From Nephrocerus scutellatus (lineage: Eukaryota > Arthropoda > Insecta > Diptera > Pipunculidae), in assembly GCA_947095585.1 (NCBI GenBank), contig OX352765.1, positions 60,691,623 to 60,755,622 on the forward strand: DNA of 64,000 nt. Reading direction: 5' to 3'. Position 1 is the stretch's first letter, and every line of letters begins with the position of its first letter. The translations under genes were made by a program, and so were the position numbers. The notes beneath the pieces were generated by a model. That model worked only from the letters and a program-made list of their open reading frames with translations. It did not search any database and had not been told where the DNA came from. This document shows positions 42,762 through 54,414 of the stretch, piece by piece.

Positions 42762-44580
42762 ATCCCTCAACGTGTCACAGTCTGAAATGTTTGCGTGGAC
42801 CGATTCGGAAGTGGTTCTTGGTTAGTTACGCAGTTCTCCTAACCGTTGGAAGACGTTCGTGGCAAAACGGGTTTCGCAAGTCCTAGACTATCTTCAGCCC
42901 ACCAATTGGAACCATGTCGACACTAAGCAGAACCCCGTCATCATTACACAACCATCCATTGTGGTGGACGGGTCCTGTTTGGCTGCGGAAAGATATAAGT
43001 AAGTGACCACTTCAGAAGACTCGCGAGCTTTACACGAACATCGATGAACGCAATATAAATTCAATGATCGCAACGCATGCAGAAACCGTAACGTGTCGCA
43101 ACGACATATACCATTTACTCGCTCGATGTTCATCGCTCGGCAAATTACTTCGTGTCACGGCTTTATGCAGACGCCCCATCCAACGTCGACGTATCAGCGC
43201 AGCAACGCGATTAGAAGGTTTCATAACCGTACCGGAGCTCAATTGGTCAGTCGAGTTCTGGGTCAGGCTGGTTCAATCAATCTATTTCGCTGACGAGATA
43301 TCACGATGCCAGTCAGGGGAACACCTACTCGACAGAAGCTCACTTCGGTCTCTAAACCCTTTTGTCGACGTCGACGGGATCCTACGTGTTGGAGGGCGGC
43401 TTAAAAATTCGAACGTGCCATACACAGAGAAGCATCCGATAATTCTTCCCAAAGATGATAAACTCACCCATTTAATCATTTCACAAGCACATCGCACAAC
43501 GCTACACGGTGGTCCACAGATGATGTTGGCGCATTTACGAAAGCATTACTGGATCCTGAGCATCAAAACCTTGGTGCGCTCGCACGTCCATAAATGCGTC
43601 GTGAGCCAGCAAATGATGGCGAATCTTCCATCGCATCGTGTTACACCATCGAGGCCGTTTTTGCACAGCGGTGTGGACTATGCCGGTCCGATATCGATCA
43701 AATTACATAAGGGCCGTGGTGGTGCATCGACGAAAGGTTACATCTGCCTATTCGTCTGTCTATCCACCAAAGCACTGCATTTGGAGCTGGTGTCCGAGCT
43801 CACCACCAATGCATTTATCGCATCGTTTAAGAGGTTCACTGCGCGAAGAGGCAAAATTCAAAGCCTATACAGCGATTGTGCAACCAACTTCGTCAGATCC
43901 AGTCGTCAACAGGCATTCCTGCATCAACAGAGCACTAAGGCTGTGAGTCCCGAGATGGCACCACCTGGAAATTTATCCCTCCTGCTTCGCCACATTTTGG
44001 CGGATTGTTAAAAACAGCAGGAGTGAAGTCAGTGAAACACCATTTACGACGTGTCATGGGCGACACCTTACTCACATTCGAGGAATTGACGACGTTGCTG
44101 TGCCAGATCGAATCGTGCTTGAATTCGCGACCATTATTACCCATGTCGGACGACCCAGATGACTGCACGATCCTCACCCCAGGTCATTTTCTGATCGGTG
44201 AGGCACCAATCACGACACCCGAACCAGCATTGCTCGAGGTGAAAACCAACCGTCTCAATCGTTTCCAACTAGTTCAAAGGATGTACCAGCATTTCTGGAG
44301 AATTTGGTCAACAGAATACCTCGCCCGCCTGCAACAACGCCCAAAGTGGTTAAGAACCAACGACAAAATTGTCATCGGCCAATTGGTGCTCATCAAGGAA
44401 GAAACCACGCCACCTTCAAAATGGCTACTCGGCAGAGTCATCGATACGCATCCGGGATCTGACGGACGAGTTCGAGTCGCAACAGTGAGATGTCAGAACG
44501 CTGTGTACAAGCGACCAGTGACCAAACTGTGCCTGCTGCCCATCCCAGACAACAACAACAATCAGGAACTAAAGTATTAA
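42762..44580 (+). pseudogene. BEL/Pao RNase H end and integrase, unit A
   Basis: The RNase H end (QSEMFAWTDSEVVLG) has a stop at 42824. A deletion of about 30 bp follows NWNHVDTKQNP at 42930, relative to unit B. Integrase then follows in 43064-44011: GRLKNSNVPYTEKHPIILPK, RTTLHGGPQMMLAHLRKHYW, HKCVVSQQM (the zinc module's last Cys is Ser), SGVDYAGPISIKL (first Asp) and LYSDCATNFV (second Asp). A frameshift near 43970 moves to 44005-44580 (SVKHHLRRVMG, CLNSRPLLPMSDD, LTPGHFLIGE, DKIVIGQLVLIKEETTPPSK). It is dead. Confidence 0.85.
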
Positions 44581-44602
44581 AATCCTTTAGGGCGGCCGGC
44601 AA

Positions 44603-45007
44603 TGTTGGATCGTTTAACCAGCAATATATATACACCTCGACAAACATGTACATCAGAAGTTACGTACTACCATGAGAAAGTGACATTTGAGAATTGTCAG
44701 TTTTGTCACCCCTTCCCTTTTGACTATCGATCGAGTGCAGACTGAACAATATCGCCGCCGCTTTAATCTCTACGCATAACGAATTTAATAAATGTTTTTT
44801 ACACAAATTTGCTTGTGATTTAAGTTCACTAATTGTAAATACTAGAAATTATTGCATATGTTCAATATATGCATTTCAATAAAGTTTTCTACTCGTGCAA
44901 GCATTTGACATAGCCGCATTCTCATCAATCCACGCTTTGGTCTTTCATATTCGCTATTCATTCAACATCCTTGTTTTTCAGACCAAGCAATCACAACTCA
45001 CCCAACA
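44603..45007 (+). mobile_element. 3' LTR of BEL/Pao element, unit A
   Basis: 405 bp, TGTTGGATCG to CACCCAACA. The inverted termini are TGTTGG/CCAACA, and caatatatatacacctc near 44622 may be the TATA box. aataaatg at 44790 and caataaag at 44878 are poly(A)-type signals. It is identical in length to the unit B LTR (52112-52516). Confidence 0.85.
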
Positions 45008-46020
45008 ATAAGAATAAAAAAAATATATTAAGAACACATATTAAATTATGAATCAGATGCAACATAAATAAATGTTTTCTCATATACGATAACATGGTTT
45101 CTAAATTCATTCTTTAATTTTTGCCATGAATGCATTTCAGCAAAAACGCCATAATTATACTCACACAAGCAAATTATTTTATCGTAGCATTATTGTTATT
45201 TGAGGTAGAAACAACGAGTAACACTGCTGTTGACATTAAAGCAAAATCAAGTTATGCGAATGCTTAAAAAATCATACTACTACACACAATATCTACTAAC
45301 ACTACGAACTTGCGGTTAAGATGTGAGTTTTGCACATTTGCGACCAAAATTCGTACCATGAACGTGAGATGTCAGTTCGTATACGTACGAGGTATATAGC
45401 AAACATTTTTATGTGGTGTGATGGTTTTCTTTCTTTCTACACAACATCTGCTTATACTACGAACTTGCGGTTAAGATGTGAGTTTTGCACATTGCAATCA
45501 ATATTCGTACCCAGGATATTGACGTTTTCTCATAATTCCATTTAAAATAATCTTTAGATAAAATAATTTTAAATCTAACTCTTCACTTAAACATCAGAAC
45601 GCCGATTTTGTTCGCAAAATTTGGGTACCCTTATGCAGAACAACAAGTTCGTAGTAGTTGTTGTGTGTAGTAGTATGGTTTTTGGCGCATGCGCTCAATT
45701 TTATTTTGCTCTTTTCCACATGATCTCATGATGTTTTTATTTTGGAGGTTCACTCTAAAGCATACTGGCTAGCTGACAGAGATTTAACATTTGCCCCTAA
45801 CGTTACATACATAATATGTAGATGTTAAAGATTTTGAGTATTTAAGTTAATTTATTTCTACAAGTTGAGTTAAATTCTTGTTGAATATAACTATTATTAT
45901 TAAACACAAAAAATATTTCAACGGAGTAGGAAAAATAGACACCAGAAAATTTTAAAAAAGTTCATATTAAATGCATTTTTGTTACCTTTCAAAACTTCTT
46001 AGAAAACGTGTAAAATATAT
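45008..46020. other. Non-coding interval between BEL and gypsy, unit A
   Basis: No gene. It contains an inverted-repeat module at 45272-45681 and the dispersed 180-bp repeat at 45838-46020. The whole interval is repeated, with a deletion of about 100 bp, at 52517-53432. Confidence 0.6.
45272..45681. repeat. Foldback module, unit A
   Basis: The arm atcatactactacacacaat...actacgaacttg (45272-45313) is inverted at 45637-45681 (caagttcgtagtagttgtt...agtagtatgg). Inside, a stretch of about 45 bp (tacgaacttgcggttaagatg onward) occurs twice directly (45303 and 45459). It could fold into a long hairpin. Unit B has a shorter loop. Confidence 0.6.
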
Positions 46021-46677
46021 TGATACGAAATTCAGGCTTTCGAGTTCGTAAAGGATTTTGCAAATAAAACACAACACAAGTTTATTAATTTACAAATAGC
46101 AACTTTAATGAACAACAATAAAATTAACACAAGTTCGCAATTTATATTGGTGATTACTTTTCACAGTACACAAAAACACTTTTATGATACTAGTACTTTA
46201 CAATAATTCTCTTAGGTTATAGCTTTATCACTTCACAAGAACTTTTACAACTGCACTGGCTAAATTAAAAAGAAGTAGTCATCTTACTTCGGCCTAACGC
46301 CTCTATTTATACTCAATCAAAGCCTTCCAGAAACTTCCAATATTGTAGACAGAAATATCCAGAAAATTGTAACCTTATTCCCTTATTTACAACTAACGAT
46401 ACTTATATGTAATGAGTCATCTTCTAAAAATAGACTACATGTTCAATCATGTTCTTTTACAAAAACCGGGCAAACTGCACAAACCGGTTTGACTACTTGT
46501 TTGACCAGTACACAATGATTTAAACTTGCAGGCGGTTACTTTTCAAATAATCTAATAGTCTTAGAGTCTAAAAGTATGCAACATGAAAGTGCTTATTTTT
46601 AGTATGCAGTATTTACATTGGGATTTATTTTAGGATTTGAATTCTATTATATGAGCTACTAACTACTTTTCGTAACA
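46021..46677 (-). mobile_element. 3' LTR of minus-strand gypsy element, unit A
   Basis: Termini TGATACGA (TGTTACGA in unit B) and CGTAACA. On the minus strand gagtataaatagaggcg is a strong TATA box and tta-aataaactt a poly(A) signal. The left flank is atat. Confidence 0.8.
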
Positions 46678-46688
46678 TTACCCCCACC

Positions 46689-47011
46689 TTAATTCTGTTC
46701 ATCCCGAACAAATTCAGCACTCCTTCTAATATTGTACCTTGTCAATCTGTTGATGCAGACAACTTCCTTTTGACATCTGGTGTTTTGTTGAATCTGATAT
46801 ACTGCGTCGTTGTTCCTCTTGTAGAGTTCTTCCCAACTTGCTGTGGTTTCTCTAATTTCCCTTGTCTTGTCTTGGAGTTGTATAGCCAAACGAAGTCTCC
46901 TTCCCGCAATTTTTCATAGTTCGCGCGCAGGTGATTCTGTGTTTTTAAATTCTCTATATTAACTTCGCGTGCACGTGGCTGACTGGGTGGCTGGTCAGAT
47001 TTTCTGATCAA
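46689..47011 (-). pseudogene. Gypsy integrase C-terminal domain, unit A
   Basis: The minus strand reads IENLKTQNHLRANYEKLREG, DFVWLYNSKTRQGKLEKPQ, then a one-base shift, then SWEELYKRNNDAVYQIQQNT and NRLTRYNIRRSAEFVRDEQ. The G/W-LYN and W-E/G-Y pattern is the retrotransposon integrase C-terminal SH3-like module. The copy at 58806-59042 reads through without the shift. Confidence 0.7.
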
Positions 47012-47870
47012 TTTTTAACCCACTTCCCATAGCCCGATTTTATTGAAATTTTGCACACATGTATATTTCCGGTATTTTTAATTATCAATTTTTAACGCAC
47101 TTCCTAAAGCACGATTTTCCTGAAATTTTGTACACATGTGTATTTCCGGTGACAGTACTTTCTTTTAAAATTTGGAAGTGATCGGGTCCCGGGTTCATGG
47201 GGCTTCCATACAAATTTAAAAAAAATGTTTTTCAAATTTTACACACATGTGTATACCCAATAAACAATACTTTTTCTAAAATTTGGTAGCGATCGGGCCC
47301 CGGGTTCGACCGCAAGGCCCTTATACATCATATAGTGGCATCAGATACCGTAGTACTTTAATGACTGTGTGCGGTGTGTGCTGCTCAGTCGGCTGCGCTG
47401 CTTGGTTTTGGTTGTGGAGAGAGAGAGAGAAATCTCAGCTCACGCACAAATTAATCCAGCAAATGAAACGAGACATAAATGTTTTATGCTTAATTCAACT
47501 TACTTACTTATTTACTGAATTGTATTTTTATTGATGTCGTTTTTTGTTGTCGATATCAACTTACAGATAGAAAACAAGTTTTCACAATATTCTGTCATTT
47601 GGCGTTTTCATAAATTAGTTCAGAGCAGTCAAAGAGGTCTCAAGAAAAATGCTCGTGTTTCTTATTTGCTCAGAGTATGAGCGTGCTCGAAATGCTCAGA
47701 ATAAAATGATCTGAGCATGTTCAATTTTAACATCTGATGTCAAATGTCTCTTTCTATTATTTTCTCCTACAATAAAAAAATGAACCAGGATCGAGGGGCT
47801 CCCATATCAATTTCTGCGATTAGAGAATTTGGATGAAAAATTTTAATTTTTATGGGTTGTTTTTTTATTC
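47012..47870. other. Non-coding insertion in gypsy pol, unit A
   Basis: About 0.86 kb between integrase C-terminal and zinc-module parts. It contains two ~63-bp direct repeats (aatttttaac.cactt...tatttccggt at about 47009-47076 and 47083-47143) and more diverged copies to about 47290, as well as a short duplicated gatcggg.ccgggttc. It is present in unit B and absent from copy C. Confidence 0.55.
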
Positions 47871-48435
47871 CTTCGTTACCATATACGATGTTGTTCTTTA
47901 CTGATCTATAGACATTGATGACCATTGGTCTTTGATCAGAATCCTTTGCATCTTGCCCAACTATTGGCGCTACAACTTTGTATCTATGCGTTTTCCCTCT
48001 AGCCCTTTGTTGCAGTTCTCTTCTTGCAGCTCATTTTTGACACGTTCGGCACCAGTTTTCAACGTCTCTGCGGCAATTGACCCAAAAGAATAATCTTCTT
48101 ACTTTATTCAGTGTCCTCTTAATTCGCATGTTCGCATGTTCGCATGATGTTCCACTGTGTGCATCGTGAAGAACTTTGTTCACCAAATTCGTTGGTAACA
48201 CTACCTTTGGTTTGTTATACCGACCATCGGCAGATTTCCCTTGCCTTACCAGTAGTCCATCTTTGAATCTCAATGACTGCCATTGAGCCCAGTGACTTTT
48301 TACTGTCGGACTAGCTGTTGCAATTTCATGCCACTCCGGTCTTTCTCCTTGCTCCATCCATCGAAGTACTGGAGCAATTGAATCATCCTGCTCTTGTTCT
48401 TCCCTTAGCTGCTCTCTTGTCAAATTATCTTTCAT
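47871..48435 (-). pseudogene. Gypsy RNase H/integrase zinc module, unit A
   Basis: The minus frame 48031-48435 reads LTREQLREEQEQDDSIAPVL, WAQWQSLRFKDGLLVRQGKS and HDAHSGTSCEHANMRIKRT...WCRTCQK, the H2C2 integrase zinc module (His, His, Cys, Cys), with the HANMR variant where other copies have HFGIK. Beyond a stop it continues with VGQDAKDSDQRPMVINVYRS. The catalytic core is missing. Confidence 0.75.
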
Positions 48436-48688
48436 CTGGTGGACCGTAATTCGTGAAACAACTAAACGTTTCTAGATTTCCGGTCTTCTACTTTATTTGT
48501 ACTCGGGGACACAACACTTCCTCAATATTCCACCATTGTGATTGCTGGTCATGCTGAGAGGAACTTCCACATTACGACATCTCAGTACTTGCTTTCTCAA
48601 ATCAAGTGACATCTGGTGCGCCATCATAAATTCCAAACTCATCTTCATTCATCTTCCACATGGGCAACAATAAACCGATGTCGAAACC
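48436..48688. other. Deleted-pol junction, unit A
   Basis: No recognisable RT is found between the protease and the integrase module. The interval has no open frame of note. Most of it is missing in unit B. Confidence 0.45.
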
Positions 48689-48985
48689 TTAATCCTCCAA
48701 ACTCGACTGTAAGGAAACGTTCACCTTGAACTGCTGCAGCCAAGCTACAGGACAAGCTGTCCTCATCTTGTAGTGATGCACTCTGTTTACTTGCTCTCCA
48801 GCCACCATTTCAGGACTCACAATTGATCTGGAAGCTCCTGTTTCTAGAATAAAATCGCAAGGTCTTCTCTCCAAAACGCCATAAAAAACCAGACTGTTGC
48901 AATCACTGCCAAGATTTGTACTGCGTATTGTGACCCTGGGATATTCCCTTGTCTTCTTCAGCCTTTGCCTGCAAAGCTGGTACAA
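48689..48985 (-). pseudogene. Gypsy aspartic protease, altered active site
   Basis: The minus strand reads FYGVLERRPCDFILETGASR and SIVSPEMV. The expected DTGAS box has Glu instead of Asp (ETGAS), which should abolish catalysis. It is absent from unit B by deletion. Confidence 0.65.
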
Positions 48986-49062
48986 GACGATCGCTCCACC
49001 TTCTTCAAATGTTGTGCATCTATCCGCCGTAATCTCTCCAGATTATTGACACCATTCACAGG

Positions 49063-50063
49063 CTATGTCATCATGTTTCCAGTGCTCACTTCCTTGCGAT
49101 TCCGAATATAATGTCCAGGTTTCTGACATCTAAAACACCTTAATGAAGAATCGAATCTGCTACTTCTCTCGTTTTGAAAGCGACCAGTGGTTGATTTCTG
49201 CGACTTCTCATGAATGAGAGCTTTTATTTGTGCGACGTCCTCTGTTTCCAACTTGCGTAACCCAACAAAATTCGAAGATACACTGGCTTTAGCTGCTTCA
49301 TACTCCAAAGCCGACGCTAATACTTGATTCATTGTTTTTCCTTTCGATGTTGTCCTCAAATGAAACTTCAACTGTTCATCTCGGATAGCATTGATGAACG
49401 CATCTACTGACAATCCGTCCACGATACCAGCCAGAACCCCACAATAGGCTTGTCGTGCTAGCTTAGTTATTTTACGTTCTAATTCTTGAGGCGTTCTCCT
49501 TGATGTTGTTTTTTCATCTGTGTGTGACACTGTCCATAACGCAAGTCCAACTCTTGCCAGATTCTTGCGACACTCATCTCGGCATTTGGAATCATTTGCA
49601 ATACATCAGCCGCCTTGCCCCTCAACGCCAGGATTAGAGAAGTTAGTTGTTCTTCTGCGCCCCATCCATTGTGTTGTACCGCAGCTCCAAATTGGACTTT
49701 AAAATTATCGAAAGCTGTCTCGCCATCGAACATAGGTGGCTTCAAAATTCCTTTTTGGATTCTAGAAGATTCTCTAATGACACTGAGACTGCTTTGTTGA
49801 GTTAATTTTGAATCCTGTTCTTGCATCCGCTATTGGGTTTGACCAAAAATACCGCTTGTCCGTTCCATTTGCTGATTAAACATTTCTTTCATCTTTTGAC
49901 GATGCTGCTGCATTAGTTCCATTTGCTGGTCAAAGCTTCTGTTCATTTATTCACTTAAAACTTTCAGCATCACTTCCACTTTCGACCATTTATTTGGCGT
50001 AGCAGACAATTTTCGCTCTGCTTGCTCCGTCTCCATTGAAAACACATCACCAGTTTCTTCCAT
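49063..50063 (-). pseudogene. Gypsy gag, unit A
   Basis: The minus-strand start is at 50063. The same frame passes two nonsense codons (after VLKVLSE and after IFGQTQ) into 49826-49479: ILKPPMFDGETAFDNFKVQF, LTSLILALRGKAADVLQMIP. After a shift near 49500, 49530-49063 reads ARQAYCGVLAGIVDGLSVDA and CFRCQKPGHYIRNRKE, a zinc knuckle whose last Cys is Arg. Fits Ty3/gypsy gag (mag-like wording). The breakpoint of the tandem duplication (50177) removed its leader and 5' LTR. Confidence 0.8.
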
Positions 50064-50179
50064 TTTCGCTTTTATAATTTGTTCAGAAATAATTTTCTTT
50101 TATTTCACTGCTTTCTTTATTTTACTGTCTGATGATTTGAAACCTTTATGGTTTTCTGATTTGCAAAATTTACTGTCGA

Positions 50180-52089
50180 TTGCCACGATTGGAGCTTTGT
50201 GCCAGCGTACTCCTAGCCAAATTCATGCACACCTTTGGCACATCCCTCAACGTGTCACAGTCTGAAATGTTTGCATGGACCGATTCGGAAGTGGTTCTTG
50301 GTTGGTTACGCAGTTCTCCTAACCGGTAGAAGACGTTCGTGGCAAAACGGGTTTCGCAAGTCCTAGACTATCTTCAGCCCACCAATTGGAACCATGTCGA
50401 CACTAAGCAGAACCCCGCTGACTGCGCGTCCCGTGGCGTTGAACCATCATCATTACACAACCATCCATTGTGGTGGACGGGTCCTGTTTGGCTGCGGAAA
50501 GATATAAGTAAGTGGCCACTTCAGAAGACTCGCGAGCTTTACACGAACATCGATGAACGCAATATAAATTCAATGATCGCAACGCATGCAGAAACCGTAA
50601 CGTGTCGCAACGACATATACCATTTACTCGCTCGATGTTCATCGCTCGGCAAATTACTTCGTGTCACGGCTTTATGCAGACGCCCCATCCAACGTCGACG
50701 TATCAGCGCAGCAACGCGATTAGAAGGTTTCATAACCGTACCGGAGCTCAATTGGTCAGTCGAGTTCTGGGTCAGGCTGGTTCAATCAATCTATTTCGCT
50801 GACGAGATATCACGATGCCAGTCAGGGGAACACCTACTCGACAGAAGCTCACTTCGGTCTCTAAACCCTTTTGTCGACGTCGACGGGATCCTACGTGTTG
50901 GAGGGCGGCTTAAAAATTCGAACGTGCCATACACAGAGAAGCATCCGATAATTCTTCCCAAAGATGATAAACTCACCTATTTAATCATTTCACAAGCACA
51001 TCGCACAACGCTACACGGTGGTCCACAGATGATGTTGGCGCATTTACGAAAGCATTACTGGATCCTGAGCATCAAAACCTTGGTGCGCTCGCACGTCCAT
51101 AAATGCGTCGTGAGCCAGCAAATGATGGCGAATCTTCCATCGCATCGTGTTACACCATCGAGGCCGTTTTTGCACAGCGGTGTGGACTATGCCGGTCCGA
51201 TATCGATCAAATTACATAAGGGCCGTGGTGGTGCATCGACGAAAGGTTACATCTGCCTATTCGTCTGTCTATCCACCAAAGCACTGCATTTGGAGCTGGT
51301 GTCCGAGCTCACCACCAATGCATTTATCGCATCGTTTAAGAGGTTCACTGCGCGAAGAGGCAAAATTCAAAGCCTATACAGCGATTGTGCAACCAACTTC
51401 GTCAGATCCAGTCGTCAACAGGCATTCCTGCATCAACAGAGCACTAAGGCTGTGAGTCCCGAGAAGGCACCACCTGTAAATTTATCCCTCCTGCTTCGCC
51501 ACATTTTGGCGGATTGTTAAAAACAGCAGGAGTGAAGTCAGTGAAACACCATTTACGACGTGTCATGGGCGACACCTTACTCACATTCGAGGAATTGACG
51601 ACGTTGCTGTGCCAGATCGAATCGTGCTTGAATTCGCGATCATTATTACCCATGTCGGACGACCCAGATGACTGCACGATCCTCACCCCAGGTCATTTTC
51701 TGATCGGTGAGGCACCAATCACGACACCCGAACCAGCATTGCTCGAGGTGAAAACCAACCGTCTCAATCGTTTCCAACTAGTTCAAAGGATGTACCAGCA
51801 TTTCTGGAGAATTTGGTCAACAGAATACCTCGCCCGCCTGCAACAACGCCCAAAGTGGTTGAGAACCAACGACAACATTGTCATCGGCCAATTGGTGCTC
51901 ATCAAGGAAGAAACCACGCCACCTTCAAAATGGCTACTCGGCAGAGTCATCGATACGCATCCGGGATCTGACGGACGAGTTCGAGTCGCAACAGTGAGAT
52001 GTCAGAACGCTGTGTACAAGCGACCAGTGACCAAACTGTGCCTGCTGCCCATCCCAGACAACAACAACAATCAGGAACTAAAGTATTAA
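50180..52089 (+). pseudogene. BEL/Pao RNase H end and integrase, unit B
   Basis: A duplicate of 38040-44580 without the LINE. It starts TGCCACGATTGGAG directly after gypsy sequence. 50339-51520 reads RVSQVLDYLQPTNWNHVDTK, QNPADCASRGVEPSSL (deleted in unit A) and the integrase zinc module and Asp motifs. 51514-52089 holds the C-terminal part (SLLPMSDD, LTPGHFLIGE). It shares with unit A the CVVS zinc change and the integrase frameshift (51480). Confidence 0.85.
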
Positions 52090-52111
52090 AATCCTTTAGG
52101 GCGGCCGGCAA

Positions 52112-52516
52112 TGTTGGATCGTTTAACCAGCAATTTATATACACCTCGACAAACATGTACATCAGAAGTTACGTACTACCATGAGAAAGTGACATTTGAG
52201 AATTGTCAGTTTTGTCACCCCTTCCCTTTTGACTATCGATCGAGTGCAGACTGAACAATATCGCCGCCGCTTTAATCTCTACGCATAACGAATTTAATAA
52301 ATGTTTTTTACACAAATTTGTTTGTGATTTAAGTTCACTAATTGTAAATACTAGAAATTATTGCATATGTTCAATATATGCATTTCAATAAAGTTTTCTA
52401 CTCGTGCAAGCATTTGACATAGCCGCATTCTCATCAATCCACGCTTTGGTCTTTCATATTCGCTATTCATTCAACATCCTTGTTTTTCAGACCAAGCAAT
52501 CACAACTCACCCAACA
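52112..52516 (+). mobile_element. 3' LTR of BEL/Pao element, unit B
   Basis: 405 bp, TGTTGGATCG to CACCCAACA, nearly identical to 44603-45007. It is followed by the same non-element flank (ataagaataaaa), which shows duplication of the locus rather than a separate insertion. Confidence 0.85.
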
Positions 52517-53432
52517 ATAAGAATAAAAAAAATATATTAAGAACACATATTAAATTATGAATCAGATGCAACAAAAATAAATGTTTTCTCATATACGATA
52601 ACATGGTTTCTAAATTCATTCTTTAATTTTTGCCATGAATGCATTTCAGCAAAAACGCCATAATTATACTCACACAAGCAAATTATTTTATTGTAGCATT
52701 ATTGTTATTTGAGGTAGAAACAACGAGTAACACTGCTGTTGACATTAAAGCAAAATCAAGTTATGCGAATGCTTAAAAAATCATACTACTACACACAATA
52801 TCTACTAACACTACGAACTTGCGGTGTAATGGTTTTCTTTCTTTCTACACAACATCTGCTAATACTACGAACTTGCGGTTAAGATGTGAGTTTTGCACAT
52901 TTGCAATCAATATTCGTACCCAGGATATTGACGTTTTCTCATAATTCCATTTAAAATAATCTTTAGATAAAATAATTTTAAATCTAACTCTTCACTTAAA
53001 CATCAGAACGCCGATTTTGTTCGCAAAATTTGGGTACCCTTATGCAGAACAACAAGTTCGTAGTAGTTGTTGGGTGTAGTAGTATGGTTTTTGGCGCATG
53101 CGCTCAATTTTATTTTGCTCTTTTCCACATGATCTCATGATGTTTTTATTTTGGAGGTTCACTCTAAAGCATACTGGCTAGCTGACAGAGATTTAACATT
53201 TGCCCCTAACGTTACATACATAATATGTAGATGTTAAAGATTTTGAGTATTTAAGTTAATTTATTTCTACAAGTTGAGTTAAATTCTTCTTGTTGAATAT
53301 AACTATTATTATTAAACACAAAAAATATTTCAACGGAGTAGGAAAAATAGGCACCAGAAAATTTTAAAAAAGTTCATATTAAATGCATTTTTGTTACCTT
53401 TCAAAACTTCTTAGAAAACGTGTAAAATATAT
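52517..53432. other. Non-coding interval, unit B
   Basis: Counterpart of 45008-46020. The foldback arms are at 52781-52823 and 53048-53090. About 103 bp between the inner repeats is deleted (joint cttgcggtgtaatgg). It ends with the 180-bp dispersed repeat and atat before the gypsy LTR. Confidence 0.6.
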
Positions 53433-54091
53433 TGTTACGAAATTCAGGCTTTCGAGTTCGTAAAGGATTTTGCAAATAAAACACAACACAAGTTTATTAA
53501 TTTACAAATAGCAACTTTAATGAACAACAATAAAATTAACACAAGTTCGCAATTTATATTGGTGATTACTTTTCACAGTACACAAAAACACTTTTATGAT
53601 ACTAGTACTTTACAATAATTCTCTTAGGTTATAGCTTTATCACTTCACAAGAACTTTTACAACTGCACTGGCTAAATTAAAAAGAAGTAGTCATCTTACT
53701 TCGGCCTAACGCCTCTATTTATACTCAATCAAAGCCTTCCAGAAACTTCCAATATTGTAGACAGAAATATCCAGAAAATTGTAACCTTATTCCCTTATTT
53801 ACAACTAACGATACTTATATGTAATGAGTCATCTTCTTAAAATAGACTACATGTTCAATCATGTTCTTTTACAAAAACCGGGCAAACCGGTTTGACTACT
53901 GGTTTGACCAGTACACAATGATTTAAACTTGCAGGCGGTTACTTTTCAAATAATCTAATAGTCTTAGAGTCTAAAAGTATGCAACATGAAAGTGCTTATT
54001 TTTAGTATGCAGTATTTACATTGGGATTTATTTTAGGATTTGAATTCTATTATATGAGCTACTAACTACTTTTCGTAACATTACCCCCACC

Positions 54092-54414
54092 TTAATTCTG
54101 TTCATCCCGAACAAATTCAGCACTCCTTCTAATATTGTACCTTGTCAATCTGTTGATGCAGACAACTTCCTTTTGACATCTGGTGTTTTGTTGAATCTGA
54201 TATACTGCGTCGTTGTTCCTCTTGTAGAGTTCTTCCCAACTTGCTGTGGTTTCTCTAATTTCCCTTGTCTTGTCTTGGAGTTGTATAGCCAAACGAAGTC
54301 TTCTTCCCGCAATTTTTCATAGTTCGCGCGCAGGTGATTCTGTGTTTTTAAATTCTCTATATTAACTTCGCGTGCACGTGGCTGACTGGGTGGCTGGTCA
54401 GATTTTCTGATCAA
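54092..54414 (-). pseudogene. Gypsy integrase C-terminal domain, unit B
   Basis: Same as 46689-47011, including the one-base shift after GKLEKPQ. One residue differs (REED versus REGD). Confidence 0.7.

Noticed and set aside
47283..47534. 83-residue ORF in the insertion of unit A
   Set aside because: The unit B counterpart (54684-54917) diverges by frameshift after about 50 residues. No domain; likely chance.
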